64,000 nt of DNA. Source: Trichosphaerium sp. ATCC 40318 (taxonomy: Eukaryota; Discosea; Flabellinia; Trichosidae). Within the stretch, counting starts at the first letter, position 1, and every line of letters starts with the position of its first letter. Below are positions 1 to 10,100 of the stretch, one piece after another. Both the position numbers and the translations under genes were made by a program. The stretch spans positions 124,001-188,000 of the forward strand of contig JALMLS010000143.1 in assembly GCA_038496445.1 (NCBI GenBank). Direction: 5' to 3'. A model generated the notes under the pieces. The model was not told where the DNA came from. It worked only from the letters and a program-made list of their open reading frames with translations, and ran no database searches.

Positions 1-61
1 TGCAAAGAAAAGTAGAACGACGATACAAATTTGTGAAACGAACTGGTTATTTCTTCCATTT

Positions 62-1200
62 TTAGGTTAGCAGATGCTGTTGAAATTGCTGCGAATACTT
101 TTGTCAAGGTATCATGGTAGACGATAATTTGTAACCGTTAGGTGCATCCATTGGTGGCATGGTAAGTTTCAATACTCGGTTACAGTTACATTACTAACCT
201 CTTAATATTAGGTAAGTACAAGTTGTAGTGGCCCTAATGCTGTACGTTATGGAACAATGAAAGAAAATGTTTTAAGTTTGAAAGGTGAGCAAGTCTTCAG
301 ACTTGGGTATTCTAAGCAGTGTTAGTCGTTACTCCTGAAGGACAAACTATATCTACAGGGAAACGTAGTAGGAAAAAGAGCGCAGGGTATAACTTACCAA
401 CGTTGTATATTGGCGCCGAAGGCACTTTCGGCGTAGTAACAGGCATGTCAACTTATGAACTCTAAAATCGTTTCTTAACACAGTCTCATTGTTCAACTGA
501 CCTCTTTAAGAATTAACTCTGAGATTACATCCTATTCCTAAATCAAGGTCACTAGTTGTATCTACATATGATACAGTAGGTATGCAATCCCTTGCTTGTT
601 ACTACAAACCATCCAGTTCTCCTTAAAAGTTGTTTACTTGAGTTTAGATCAGATAGCAAAGGTAGTTTCTACTTGCTTAAAATCTGGTATAAGTGTTGGC
701 CGTGCTGAGATTATAGACGCTGTACAAGTAAAGGCAATCAATATACACAATGGCTCAGATATGCCAGAAAAAAACACGTTATTTGTTGAATTATCAGGAG
801 CAACAGGTTCGTTTGCCTGTAGTCTTACTAAACCGGATTCTCATGTAATATAATCTATAGACCAAGTATTATCAGACGCCAAGGCAGTTAAGGCCATTGC
901 ATCTAATATTAAGGCAACAACAATCAAGCAAGTTGATGAGGTTGCTGAATTTTAAACAAACACATTTCAACTAACGTCTTCCAACTGATAGACAATGCAA
1001 GAGTTGTGGACACTTAGAAAAAGCGCTTATTGGTCATCTCCAAAAAAGTACATCACCATAGAATACTCATTGCAGCTGAAATCAATGTGACATTTCCAAG
1101 TGATAATTTCTTGAATCCTGTGTACAAGTACCCTCACTATAAACTCAGCCTTAGACTTTCATGCCTTTGCCATAAAACCATGTGCAAAACGCTTTAACTG
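62..1200 (+). pseudogene. Decayed D-lactate dehydrogenase (FAD-linked oxidase, DLD family)
   Basis: Conceptual translation in shifting frames gives the ordered landmarks of FAD/FMN-binding D-lactate dehydrogenases: GASIGGM and SGPNAVRYGTMKENVLSLK (190-285), then after a still recognisable intron VVTPEGQTISTGKRSRK and SAGYNLPTLYIGAEGTFGVV (325-440), TLRLHPIP (518-541), a 596-853 open stretch with SGISVGRAEIIDAVQVKA and NTLFVELSG, then LRKSAYWSS (1008-1035) and DFHAFAI (about 1155). Stop codons, a lost frame after position 440 and no start or continuous 3' end show it is dead. The functional enzyme would oxidise D-lactate in mitochondria. Splice-site remnants (gtaagt near 160, ttag near 325) mean it decayed in place from an intron-bearing gene rather than being a processed copy. 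Any part left of position 1 is not visible. Confidence 0.75.
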
Positions 1201-1882
1201 ACCACTAGATGGTCGTGTTCCGGCCTAGCTTAGCCGGCTACCAAAATCTGTAGCCTGTTAACCTACAGCTAAGAAACTCAGCAACCAAATTTGTAACCAG
1301 CAAACCGTTTGCAAATGTGAGATTTGGTGTTGTACCGTGGCACCACCATGCTTTTGTTAAGTTTTACATGCTCTTTGATACAGTATTAAGAAAATGCAAA
1401 AAAGGTTTGAGTCTCCCTTATTTTTCTTAGCCGATAGCCGTTCCATTTGGGCCAAAAACTCAAATGGCAAACCGGCGATTACTTTTTATCTTGCAAGCAG
1501 AAACTGACATAAATAAATATCCACACATATGGGTAAAGCGTTCGAGGGAGTATAATCAAAATTTAAAGGGTAAATTTTCAGTTACTCGTACAGCTAGCGC
1601 TAGACGAAAACTGTGGGTTATGTAATCCACTGAGTTGCGTGTGCTCAGGAGGTTGAAATGGTTATTCGAGGGCGAAGAAAAAGCAAAAAAGTCACGTGCG
1701 ATTCCAAATTATTATCACGCTATCTCAATGACCAATAGAATGCGAGCGAGAGTGAAATATGTAACACATCTCCACGGAGTGTGATTCCTTGTAAACGGAG
1801 ATCACTATCTCACGTGAATAAATAAGATAACTGCTCCTCTTCCCGTACTCCTTGGATATAAACCATCACAAGACACAATATT
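1201..1882. other. Intergenic region upstream of F-box/LRR gene
   Basis: No ORF or RNA gene is supported. It contains two CACGTG hexamers (about 1692 and 1811). A TATA-like box lies at 1857-1862, 21 nt before the ATG at 1883, which would imply a very short 5' leader. Confidence 0.4.
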
Positions 1883-3292
1883 ATGCGTTCCGCTTCAAAG
1901 GGTTGTAAAATCGACAATAATACTTGCGAGAGTTTGCTTCAGCTTCCTACAGAGATATTAGCACATATCTTGTGTCAAACAACCAAATCACGATTTGCAG
2001 CTTGTCAAACCTGTCGTTTTATTGCTTCTATCATTCATGATATTATTGGATACCACGCTATTAGACTTACAACGTTAACTCAATCAAAATCAGCTGTAAA
2101 ACATCCTGGTATTGTGAAATGCACAAAAGTTGCCCTTAGCGGAGATGTTTTTGATGACAATGTTATCAAACAATTTGCTGGTGTTCATACTATTTATCTT
2201 AATGATGACACTTCAGTAACTGATGAAGGAGTTAAAGCACTTGCTGGTGTCCATACTATTAATCTTGATGGCACTTCAGTAACTGATGAAGGAGTTAAAG
2301 CACTTGCTGGCGTCCATACTATTAATCTTGATGGCACTTTAGTAACTGATGAAGGCGTCAAAGCACTTGCTGGTGTCCATACTATTAATCTTGATGACAC
2401 TTCAGTAACTGATGAAGGCGTTAAAGCACTTGCTGGTGTCCATACTATTAATCTTGATGACACTTCAGTAACTGATGAAGGCGTTAAAGCACTTGCTGGT
2501 GTCCATACTATTAATCTTGATGGCACTTCAGTAACTGATGAAGGAGTTAAAGCACTTGCTGGCGTCCATACTATTAACCTTAGTTATACTTCAGTAACTG
2601 ATGAAGGCGTCAAAGCACTTGTTGGAGTACATAGTATTTACCTTAGTGACACTTCAGTAACTGATGTAGTAGTTAAAGCACTCACTGGTGTCCATACTAT
2701 TGACCTTAGTAGCACTTCAGTAACTGATGAAGGCGTTAAAGCACTTGCTAGTGTACATACTATTAACCTTAGTTACACTTCAGTAACTGATGTAGTAGTT
2801 AAAGCACTTACTGGTGTCCATACTATTGACCTTTGTCACACTTCAGTAACTGATGAAGGAGTCAAAGCACTTGCTGACGCCCATACTATTAACCTTAGTT
2901 ACACTTCAGTAACTGATGAAGGAGTTAAAGCACTTGTTGGAGTACATAGTATTTACCTTAGTCACACTTCAGTAACTGATGAAGGAGTTAAAGCACTTGC
3001 TGGTGTACATACTATTAACCTTCGTTGCACTTCAGTAACTGATGAAGGCGTTAAAGCACTTGCTGGTGTACATACTATTGACCTTAGTCACACTTCAGTA
3101 ACTGATGAAGGAGTTAAAGCACTTGCTGGTGTTCATACTATTAATCTTGATCGTACTTCAGTAACAGATGAAGGAGTCAAAGCACTTGCTGGTGTACATA
3201 CTATTAACCTTTGTTGCACTTCAGTAACTGATGAAGGCGTTAAAGCACTTGTTGGAGTATATACTATTACCCTTAGTCACTTCAGTAACTGA
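1883..3292 (+). CDS. F-box protein with near-identical leucine-rich repeats, frameshifted at the last repeat
   Basis: 469 residues to the first stop. An F-box-like segment lies near residues 17-45 (LPTEILAHILCQ...ACQTCRFIA), expected to bind Skp1 in an SCF ubiquitin ligase. Residues about 100-469 are some 18 copies of a 21-residue LRR-like unit (VHTINLDGTSVTDEGVKALAG type) that would form the substrate-binding surface. The first residues are basic/polar and no signal peptide is seen. At about 3283 the unit reads cttagtcac-ttcag where the other copies read cttagtcacacttcag: two bases are missing, so the frame shifts and stops at 3292. In the shifted frame the repeat continues to KALKGVDHIEL and a natural-looking end at 3392, so the original protein was about 33 residues longer. 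The style of F-box plus highly regular repeats is common in giant viruses of protists and in their hosts; origin is not decided here. Confidence 0.8.
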   Translation: MRSASKGCKIDNNTCESLLQLPTEILAHILCQTTKSRFAACQTCRFIASIIHDIIGYHAIRLTTLTQSKSAVKHPGIVKCTKVALSGDVFDDNVIKQFAGVHTIYLNDDTSVTDEGVKALAGVHTINLDGTSVTDEGVKALAGVHTINLDGTLVTDEGVKALAGVHTINLDDTSVTDEGVKALAGVHTINLDDTSVTDEGVKALAGVHTINLDGTSVTDEGVKALAGVHTINLSYTSVTDEGVKALVGVHSIYLSDTSVTDVVVKALTGVHTIDLSSTSVTDEGVKALASVHTINLSYTSVTDVVVKALTGVHTIDLCHTSVTDEGVKALADAHTINLSYTSVTDEGVKALVGVHSIYLSHTSVTDEGVKALAGVHTINLRCTSVTDEGVKALAGVHTIDLSHTSVTDEGVKALAGVHTINLDRTSVTDEGVKALAGVHTINLCCTSVTDEGVKALVGVYTITLSHFSN

Positions 3293-3310
3293 CGAAGGTA
3301 TTAAAGCACT
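2180..3310 (+). repeat. 63-bp tandem repeat array (about 18 units) inside the F-box/LRR gene
   Basis: In-frame 63-bp units encode the 21-residue LRR. Core nucleotides (cacttcagtaactgatgaagg and gttaaagcacttgctggtgt types) are almost invariant, while variation is concentrated in the two to four codons after the NL/DL positions. Two units carry DVVVKAL in place of DEGVKAL, and similar multi-unit blocks recur near 2560-2700 and 2900-3000, suggesting unequal crossing-over or gene conversion. Confidence 0.9.
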
Positions 3311-3392
3311 AAAAGGCGTCGATCATATTGAATTGCATGGATGCAAAAATCTGAAGGCATACAAGCTCTTTGTACTACCAAGAAACAAGTAA

Positions 3393-4346
3393 TAAACCAT
3401 TACTGAATTACTCATAAAAAGTGTAACTGCAATTAAATACCTATCTCTAGCAATAGAATTCAAAACTCGGAAGGTTATTTATCAATACAGAGTAGACATG
3501 ATTCAATCTAAAATAGATCTGTAGTGATTTTCATTGAGAGATAGGATAAAATAATATCTTGACACAACATACTTGCAGTTGTATTATCAAGACGACTAGA
3601 CAGAAATTCATGGTACTGGATTCAAAATGTCGAATTCCGGCAAAGAATAATTATAAAAGCCGATAAAAGGTCGGTTCAGAGTCTTCGCGCGTAGTGGTAT
3701 GCTTTGGACGTGTTTTTATGGTGCTATGAGACAGTTTCTTATGCTCTGTCTAAAAGCGTCTTAACTATCATGCAATGCATTTAATTTATGTTTATACGCG
3801 GTGGTGATGAATTTAAAGGCGCTACGAAGGTGTTACTTTTTTACGCAACAAAGCGGCATTTACGCCAATTGCCTTCTACAGTGTCTAGTACCCTATGAAA
3901 AAAAAGCGAATAACCTACAATTAGATCTATTGCTATCAATCTATCTCGGATTGAATCGTTCTATTTATGACAAGCTATGATTTCAAGGCAAGTTCAGCCA
4001 TTTCATCACGTGCATTGCAATAAAAAAACATAGTAGTTGAAACATTTTCCTTACTACAATAGTTGACATTGCGTGAATTTGTACAAAACGACTCAAGCCG
4101 CAAAAAACTGACGTCATTTTCGACTTTTCCATACAAACGGAAGACCGAAAATTAGGCCTCTCTTTCCCACCACTAGACAAACGCAATTTGTTATGCGTTC
4201 CTCTAAAATCCCAAACTACCACGGCTACAATACTGACGTTACAGACAAGCCGCCTAAAAAAAAAACTCTGCATGTAGTTTTACTAACTTCGTGCAACTTT
4301 ACAAATCACTATTCTACGTCTAATACAACCAACGTACCACCTTATA
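3393..4346. other. Intergenic, nothing recognised
   Basis: Only short ORFs in conflicting frames (for example 3983-4273 minus and 4193-4396 plus), none with recognisable protein motifs. One CACGTG hexamer at about 4007. Confidence 0.4.
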
Positions 4347-4637
4347 ATGGCAGCACCCCCAAAGAAGAGAATCTCTCTGCGAAAGATATCACATAGAATG
4401 CCTCATTACGAAGTCTTACGCGAAAGTACTCCAGGGGTTTCATTCAAAGACAGAGTAGAAAAGATTCCAACGTACGACGAAAAACAAAAACAAGCTGAAA
4501 TGGACGAAGAGTTCAGGAAAGACTTTTTGAGAGGTCGAAGACCAGTTGAGCAAATAATCGAACCTGGATGGTGGTGTCCTCTACAACCTGCTCATTCTGG
4601 CGCTTCCCCGATCAAAACCAATTTTAAAAATAGTTAA
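4347..4637 (+). CDS. Small hypothetical protein, unrecognised
   Basis: 96 residues from an ATG at 4347. The N-terminus is basic (MAAPPKKRISLRKISHR), the middle is strongly charged and predicted helical (EKQKQAEMDEEFRKDF) and the C-terminus contains a Trp/Cys patch (PGWWCPLQP). No signal peptide, membrane segment or known domain is seen. It overlaps an alternative-frame ORF (4193-4396), but its charge pattern is more protein-like. Function unknown; it could also be a chance ORF. Confidence 0.4.
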   Translation: MAAPPKKRISLRKISHRMPHYEVLRESTPGVSFKDRVEKIPTYDEKQKQAEMDEEFRKDFLRGRRPVEQIIEPGWWCPLQPAHSGASPIKTNFKNS

Positions 4638-5565
4638 CAAAATGTAACAAAGTAAAAATATGCCCTTCCCATGCGTTCATGGTTTATCTGACTGTCACTT
4701 AGATCATCACGCACGAGTAGTTGAAAAAAAGCGCCAAGTTTGAAAAAACGAACTAACTACTTGAGTCTTTGCAGGCGGTATCTTTTCGTAGTGCCAGACA
4801 TATCAAGCAAGTTTGTAAATCGGTAGGTGCTGAAAAAAACAGACAAACCAACTACTTCTACTGGCAGCACCACTTACGCGATGCGAGCTTATGTTAGTTT
4901 TCTTGATGGTTTTTGAGAAGACTAAAGCGACAATTTGCTCTTATTTACAGGTAGAATACAGGCAGCATGTACAACGCAATGCGTGTTGTATTTGGCTACT
5001 GAAAGAATCGGGAAGAACGTAATCAAAAAAAATCAGTAGGCAAAACCGACAACGCACCTATGACAACTTTAGACGCTCACCACCACTAAAAGTATTACAG
5101 ATTTCATATTAGAGCACTATCACCTTGAAAATTGTTTAAAGTAAACAAGCACTTCAAAAACAAAACCAAATGGGCAGAAAGAACTAATTAACGATGGCAC
5201 GTGACACTTGATATTTGATTACAAACCGTTTTCATACTTTATAAAAATTCGAGTCGTCTACCCATGCGCCGCTACGCACTTCTAAATTGTTCGGTTAGTG
5301 CGATTTCAAGCTACGCAACGGTAATTATCTTTGTTTAGTATGTAGACGCGCCATTTAAACGAAGGTGATGTCTATAAAATGAAAAAGTAGTCGTTGCGCT
5401 TTACGTAAATTTATCGCGAAACGAAACAATTTCTCCGTTATCTTTGATCACTTGTGATTGGTACTACCATCTCTGTATAGCTTCTCAAGTTTTTTCAATG
5501 GCGAAAAACGCTAAACAGATTTTGATCTTTTAAAAATTCTTTAATAAACAGAAATTTCCGAAAAA
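4638..5565. other. Intergenic, nothing recognised
   Basis: No supported ORF or RNA gene. One CACGTG at about 5199. Confidence 0.35.
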
Positions 5566-6275
5566 ATGCGATTTCTACATGTCAAAGTTTTAAAAATGAC
5601 ATCAAGACAACAACGCAGAATGAAATCAAGCAGCAAGGCCCAGAACGTACTATGTGATTACAACAAGTGCGTTAAAGCAGAAGGGGTTAAAAGAAAGCCA
5701 TTCAAACGGTTACAAAGACACCTGTCGTTCTCACCTTCAGAAGTTGAAGCAGCTAAAGGTATTTGCAACCTAAACACAAAGTGCATACCAATCTGCGCAG
5801 TAAAATCGTTTCCACCCCAACTAACGTACGCACGAATACCTCTTGATACCACGTAAGACTAACACAAAGCCACAGCGATGAAAATACGCCACCAACAACC
5901 AGAAATAGAAAATCAAAAGTTGTAAAAACTGGCGGCAAAATCAAAAGAGTTTCAAAGCGTTCAGGCTCTTCAGCGATGAAGCTCGTCGCTGCACAAGGAT
6001 CAAAACCTTGCCCTAACTGCCACGTGCAAAAGGCTACGCTGTGGAGGTTATGTGTATACCACGGGACTATTCAACACTTGTGTAACGCTTGTGGGCTTAG
6101 AAAACAAAAAGGAAAATTTTGCCAGGGTTGCGATTATGTCTATCATTTCAATGAAACGAGAAATTCTGCCGTGTGGACAAAGTGTGGTCATTGCGGAAGG
6201 ATGTCTCATACTGATTGCATAGATAAAAAGGATATCGGGGACGCGTGGGTATGCAATTCTTGCTTACTACGGTGA
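5566..6275 (+). CDS. GATA-type zinc finger plus PHD-like finger protein (probably two exons)
   Basis: The 3' exon encodes a GATA-like finger (CPNC...ATLWRLC...LCNACGLRKQ) followed directly by a PHD-like Cys/His cluster (CQGC...WTKCGHCGRMSHTDCI...WVCNSC), ending at 6275. The GATA finger would bind DNA and the PHD finger is typically a histone-tail reader, so a nuclear transcription or chromatin role is likely. The upstream open frame from ATG 5566 (basic, RQQRRMKSSSK) is in another frame. A GT at 5781 (phase 2) joined to an AG ending at 5857 restores one continuous frame, a 77-nt intron, giving a Lys/Arg/Thr-rich linker. This intron is inferred. The loop between the two GATA CxxC pairs is 20 residues, slightly longer than the usual 17-18. 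Confidence 0.6.
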
Positions 6276-6642
6276 CCTAAAATTGCTGAACAACTTTATA
6301 AAATGTGTCTGTCTACTTGTAAATATAATTCTTTGTGTATAACATCATGGCGTGTATGATTAATTTGGCTTCGTTCTTGGGCATTGTTTTCTTTTATTCA
6401 GTCGGCTTAAAATAGGCAACAGTAAACGAAGCTGCAAGCAAGCGTACACTCTTTACAACACCATAAAAAACGTTGTTTTGTTTCAAATAAATTGAAATGA
6501 TCACTTTCATGAGCGCAAACGACATTTGTTTAACTGTTACACTTAAAGAAACACAATAAAACGCAGTACCATAGGATAGGTGGCTTTCCGTTAATGACGT
6601 GTAGCTGTAACTACCTTTTTTAACCTACCTTCTAAAAAACAT

Positions 6643-7413
6643 ATGAACACCAAGTTGCGCGTGTCTATGCTATACAACACTATTTCCAAACCTACCATTA
6701 AGTCCCCAAATGTATACTCCAAAACTACGCGCTTTTATACTTTTTTTAGTACTTCACAAGCAAGCAATATGGTACGTATCAAAAAGCATGTAAATACAAA
6801 CAAGTACACTATTGAAAACCCTTTGTACTCTGGTTTTATACGAAGCTTTTAATCGCGCTAGCTCGTAAAAGAGCACTCCATTAGCACATCAATAGCGTTC
6901 ATCTATCAAACGTAGTGTAACTTGTGGTAGGAGAGAAATTACAAGACAAGATTGGGTTTACTCGTGAGCGACAGCAATTGTTTTGTTCTAGAGGTAGCCA
7001 ATATCGCTTCTACCACGAAACGACGCCATCACAATCAAAGAAGTACATCTACAAAAAGGAAACGCTCTTCGTCAAAAGCAAAACGTCAGAAGTACAAAAA
7101 ATCACGTGCATACAACAGTAAAAGCGCTCGTGATGTCGCTCAAGAGTTTCTCCTTCGTAGCCAAAATAATGAGAAAGGCAATGAAACGAGGAGAAAGCGC
7201 GAAATGTACAAAAGAACAAGAGAGTCGCACAGTTTAACTAACTTGAGAACAAAATTAAACAAAGACACTCTTGGTATCTCAGAGAACAAGAAAGGAGCAT
7301 ACAAGTATCTACAAGAAAAACCAAGGTGGGGAAAAGAAACAATGTTTTTAAAACGAGCCAGAAAAAGCGGCTTAGAGTCAAAATCAACTCAAAACAACGT
7401 CAGGGAGCGTTAA
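6643..7413 (+). CDS. Possible two-exon, Lys/Arg-rich protein of unknown function
   Basis: Two open frames can be joined by an intron (donor after TCT-G near 6832, acceptor CTAG near 6990) that keeps phase. The first starts at ATG 6643. The second, to 7413, is extremely basic (KRRHHNQRS, KRKRSSSKAKRQKYKKS, ETRRKREMYKRTR), suggesting a nucleic-acid-binding or nuclear/nucleolar protein. The second frame alone has no ATG, which is why an upstream exon is proposed. No domain is recognised and the junction is not proven. Confidence 0.3.
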
Positions 7414-7709
7414 GAAAACATAAAAGAAAAGAAAAAAAAAGAAATGTAAATGTGTAAATAATCGTTCAACTACGTGAAAAATAGCTTCTATTGATTTGTT
7501 TCAGGAGATGTTGCGACAACACTAATCGTCAAAAAGATACTCTTTTTTATTCTACAGCGTGCTGAGTAACTTTTCCAGATTTCTTATTTTGGAAGTCAGT
7601 TACGTTTAAATAAGGCGTATGTACAGTAGCACAGCGGTAGGAGTTATACACTCGGTTTGTGGGGCAATCTACAACTTTTTAAAAATCCAAACCGAAATGT
7701 AAACCAGCG

Positions 7710-8189
7710 CTACGCGTAGTGCCCCATTGTTGATAACCGCCGATGTCGGTCTTCACTAAAGCTTTCTCTGCCATCAGCGCGCGGAATCCTCAATTTATCA
7801 AGGAATGGCATTCTATCAGGCGGTTCATAGCTATCCGCGGCTCGTTTCGATAGCGAAGCTCCGTAGTTGAGAAGCGTTGCGCTGCCATTTGAGCCTGCAG
7901 CAACGAACCTTCCTTGTTTTGGGCTTGTGCGTTCTATATACACTGGTTGCGACGCGTTCATACAGTTTTCGTTGTCTTTATCTTCAAAATGTGGTTTAGG
8001 AGTAGTACCGCCATCTTTTTCTTTATCTTCCTTAAAAATCTTCTTTACGGAACCCCATATACCTAGATAGTATAAACGTTACGTCTGAGGCGAAACCAAA
8101 CAGTCACATAGTTCAAGGGAAAAATCCATGTTGCACAATGACGCAATTGCATAAAGCGTATATAGACTACTAGATTACGTACCTTTCAT
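7710..8189 (-). CDS. Small two-exon hypothetical protein
   Basis: Starts with a seven-base first exon (ATG AAA G, 8189-8183), then a 120-nt intron (gtacgt...ctag, 8182-8063) and a second exon 8062-7710. The product is about 120 residues, MKGIWGSVKKIFKEDKEKDGG, then a neutral segment with TSPKQGRFVAAG and NGSATLLNYGASLSKRA and a charged end. The amphipathic N-terminus (IWGSVKKIFK) could associate with membranes. No known domain. The perfect phase match of exon 1 and consensus donor support the model; function unknown. Confidence 0.5.
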
Positions 8190-8715
8190 TTGTTTTTATG
8201 TAAAACGGAGCGTACTTGAACAAACAAGCGTTTGTTGATCTTTGTGTGAATTAAAGTGATCTAGATGATGTAATTCACAACGGGAGGTTGAATATTCTGG
8301 AAATAAAGAATTAAGGCACAAAAAGGAAAGACCACTTTCTTTCCTAAATAGAGCATCTTTACCACGCCTAACAAACGATTTAATAGTACAACGATTGTTT
8401 TCTATGCAATTTCTCCCAATACTCCGTTTCTGGATAACAGAATTGGTATAAATGACGTGGAAACACTAGTAGTATGCAACAAAATGAGACTTTATAGGAT
8501 GGTTGAACTCAAAACCCGAAAACTTTTCTGCAACACAGTTTTCGTGGAAGAAAGAAAAAAACCGTTAAACTCACAACAAGAGGCGCTATAATTTTTTGAC
8601 TTTGGAAGTTTTAGTAGTAAGAGAGTATTGGGTTGTTAATTGAGAAGTATTTAGGCGAACACGATCGTGTAACTCTACGAAAATTGTTAAGAAGAATATC
8701 GTATTTATTTCGATT

Positions 8716-9557
8716 TTAGAAAGCATGAACAGGTCTCTTTGCAAGCCATTCTTTAAGTATTCCTTGCTCAATAGTGCTTCGTAGTTCTTTAAGTTTAGGT
8801 GCTGATTTATCTAAAGCGGCAATGATCTTATCTTGAGCTGTAAAGTAACCACAGAAGGTCACCCAAGCGGCATCAGCGATGCTAGGTTTCTGACGAAAAA
8901 AGTCAATACAAGTTTACTAGCAAGACGTTTAGCGTACATCTCCAATGAAGAATCCTTTGCCATTGGCTTTGTGTATAGCTTCCAAGAAACCGACATGTTT
9001 TGGTAGTGTTTCATCATAGAAAGTTGCTAATGCCTTTGCCTTCTCGTCTTCTCCGACAGTTCTTTTTGCTCCTTGATAAGAAGTCAAAATATCAAGAATA
9101 CCTTCTCCGACAGAGTCAATCAAAGCTCCTTCAATGTCATTTGATCCAAATAGACCAAATCTCTTAGCAAGAAATCTCTCAATCGCATGAGATTGAGCAA
9201 TGACAGTTGCTAAAAGAAAATAATAAGAAAAGAGTACGGCGTAAAGGAAAAAAAAAGTCAAACATACTCTTTCCATTCTCTGTAACGTGAAGAAGTGGTA
9301 CTTGCCCAAACGGTAATGTAGGTTGTATTTTTTCATAACCCTCAGGACCTTCTATTTTAAATCTAACATAAAACTCATAAGAAACCACGTGGTGAAACAT
9401 GTAAAAGCAAGCAAAAAAAAAAACAGAAAAAAAAAATCACTTACTTTTTAAAACCGAATCTCTCATCTGTGTAGGCGACTTTTGCTAGAGCGAAAAGATG
9501 TCTAGAAATCTCTGCACGTCCTCTGATATTAAAGTATTGAAGCTTGTATGTTGTCAT
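8716..9557 (-). CDS. Glutathione S-transferase (sigma/mu-like), four exons
   Basis: Exons 9557-9445, 9362-9268, 9209-8939 and 8889-8716 join in phase with consensus GT-AG sites. The N-terminal thioredoxin-fold domain begins MTTYKLQYFNIRGRAEISR, with the catalytic Tyr in the YFNIRGRAE motif, and contains the glutathione-binding LPFGQVPLL and QSHAIERFLAKRFG segments. The helical C-terminal domain includes NGKGFFIGD and KPSIADAAWVTF, the usual hydrophobic core motif. About 215 residues, normal for cytosolic GSTs that conjugate glutathione to electrophiles or, in sigma types, isomerise prostaglandin-like substrates. No transit peptide. The start is fixed by the family N-terminus. Confidence 0.92.
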
Positions 9558-10100
9558 GCTTGTGTGTGTTGAAAATGAATGATAATTTGACACCCAAAAA
9601 AAACATTCCGCTCTTTCTTCCGCATTCTAGAATGGAGAAACAGGCGGACAGTTTTTCAAGAACGACTCAACACAGAGGTTGGCGCGAGCATCCTTAATAC
9701 CACGTCATTGGACGTAACCAATAATATCAAGACTCAGTAATCCCGCGGAATATTGCGTATGCTCTCAGAATTGCCGAGTCATAGTACAGGTGATATTTCA
9801 ACTCACATGGCCATGAATTCATAGTATAGCAGCGCTGAAAAGCGGGTAATAAAACCTCCAAAACGGACAAATTTAGACCCTACAACTAAGAAAAGGAATA
9901 CGCAAAGTACACTTACAAATTGTACGTTGCGGACACTATGGTGCGACTGCTGAAGGGTTAAGGCACTGGCTATTCACATACTCTCTTAAAAGTGGCAACA
10001 CTAGCATTGTTGTAAAGGCTTGGTAGGTGTTCATACAATGTAACACAAACAGAGGCTATTTTGTAAATTCTTTTAATATTGTTTTCTTTTCTTTTTTAAT
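9558..10100. other. Intergenic, nothing recognised
   Basis: Between the GST start and the end of the next minus-strand gene; likely GST promoter plus downstream 3' region. No ORF or RNA gene supported. Confidence 0.4.

Noticed and set aside
2194-2526. Minus-strand ORF with repeated SRLIVWTPASALTPSSVTEV units
   Set aside because: It is the exact antisense shadow of the LRR repeats; the plus strand has an F-box and a full start.
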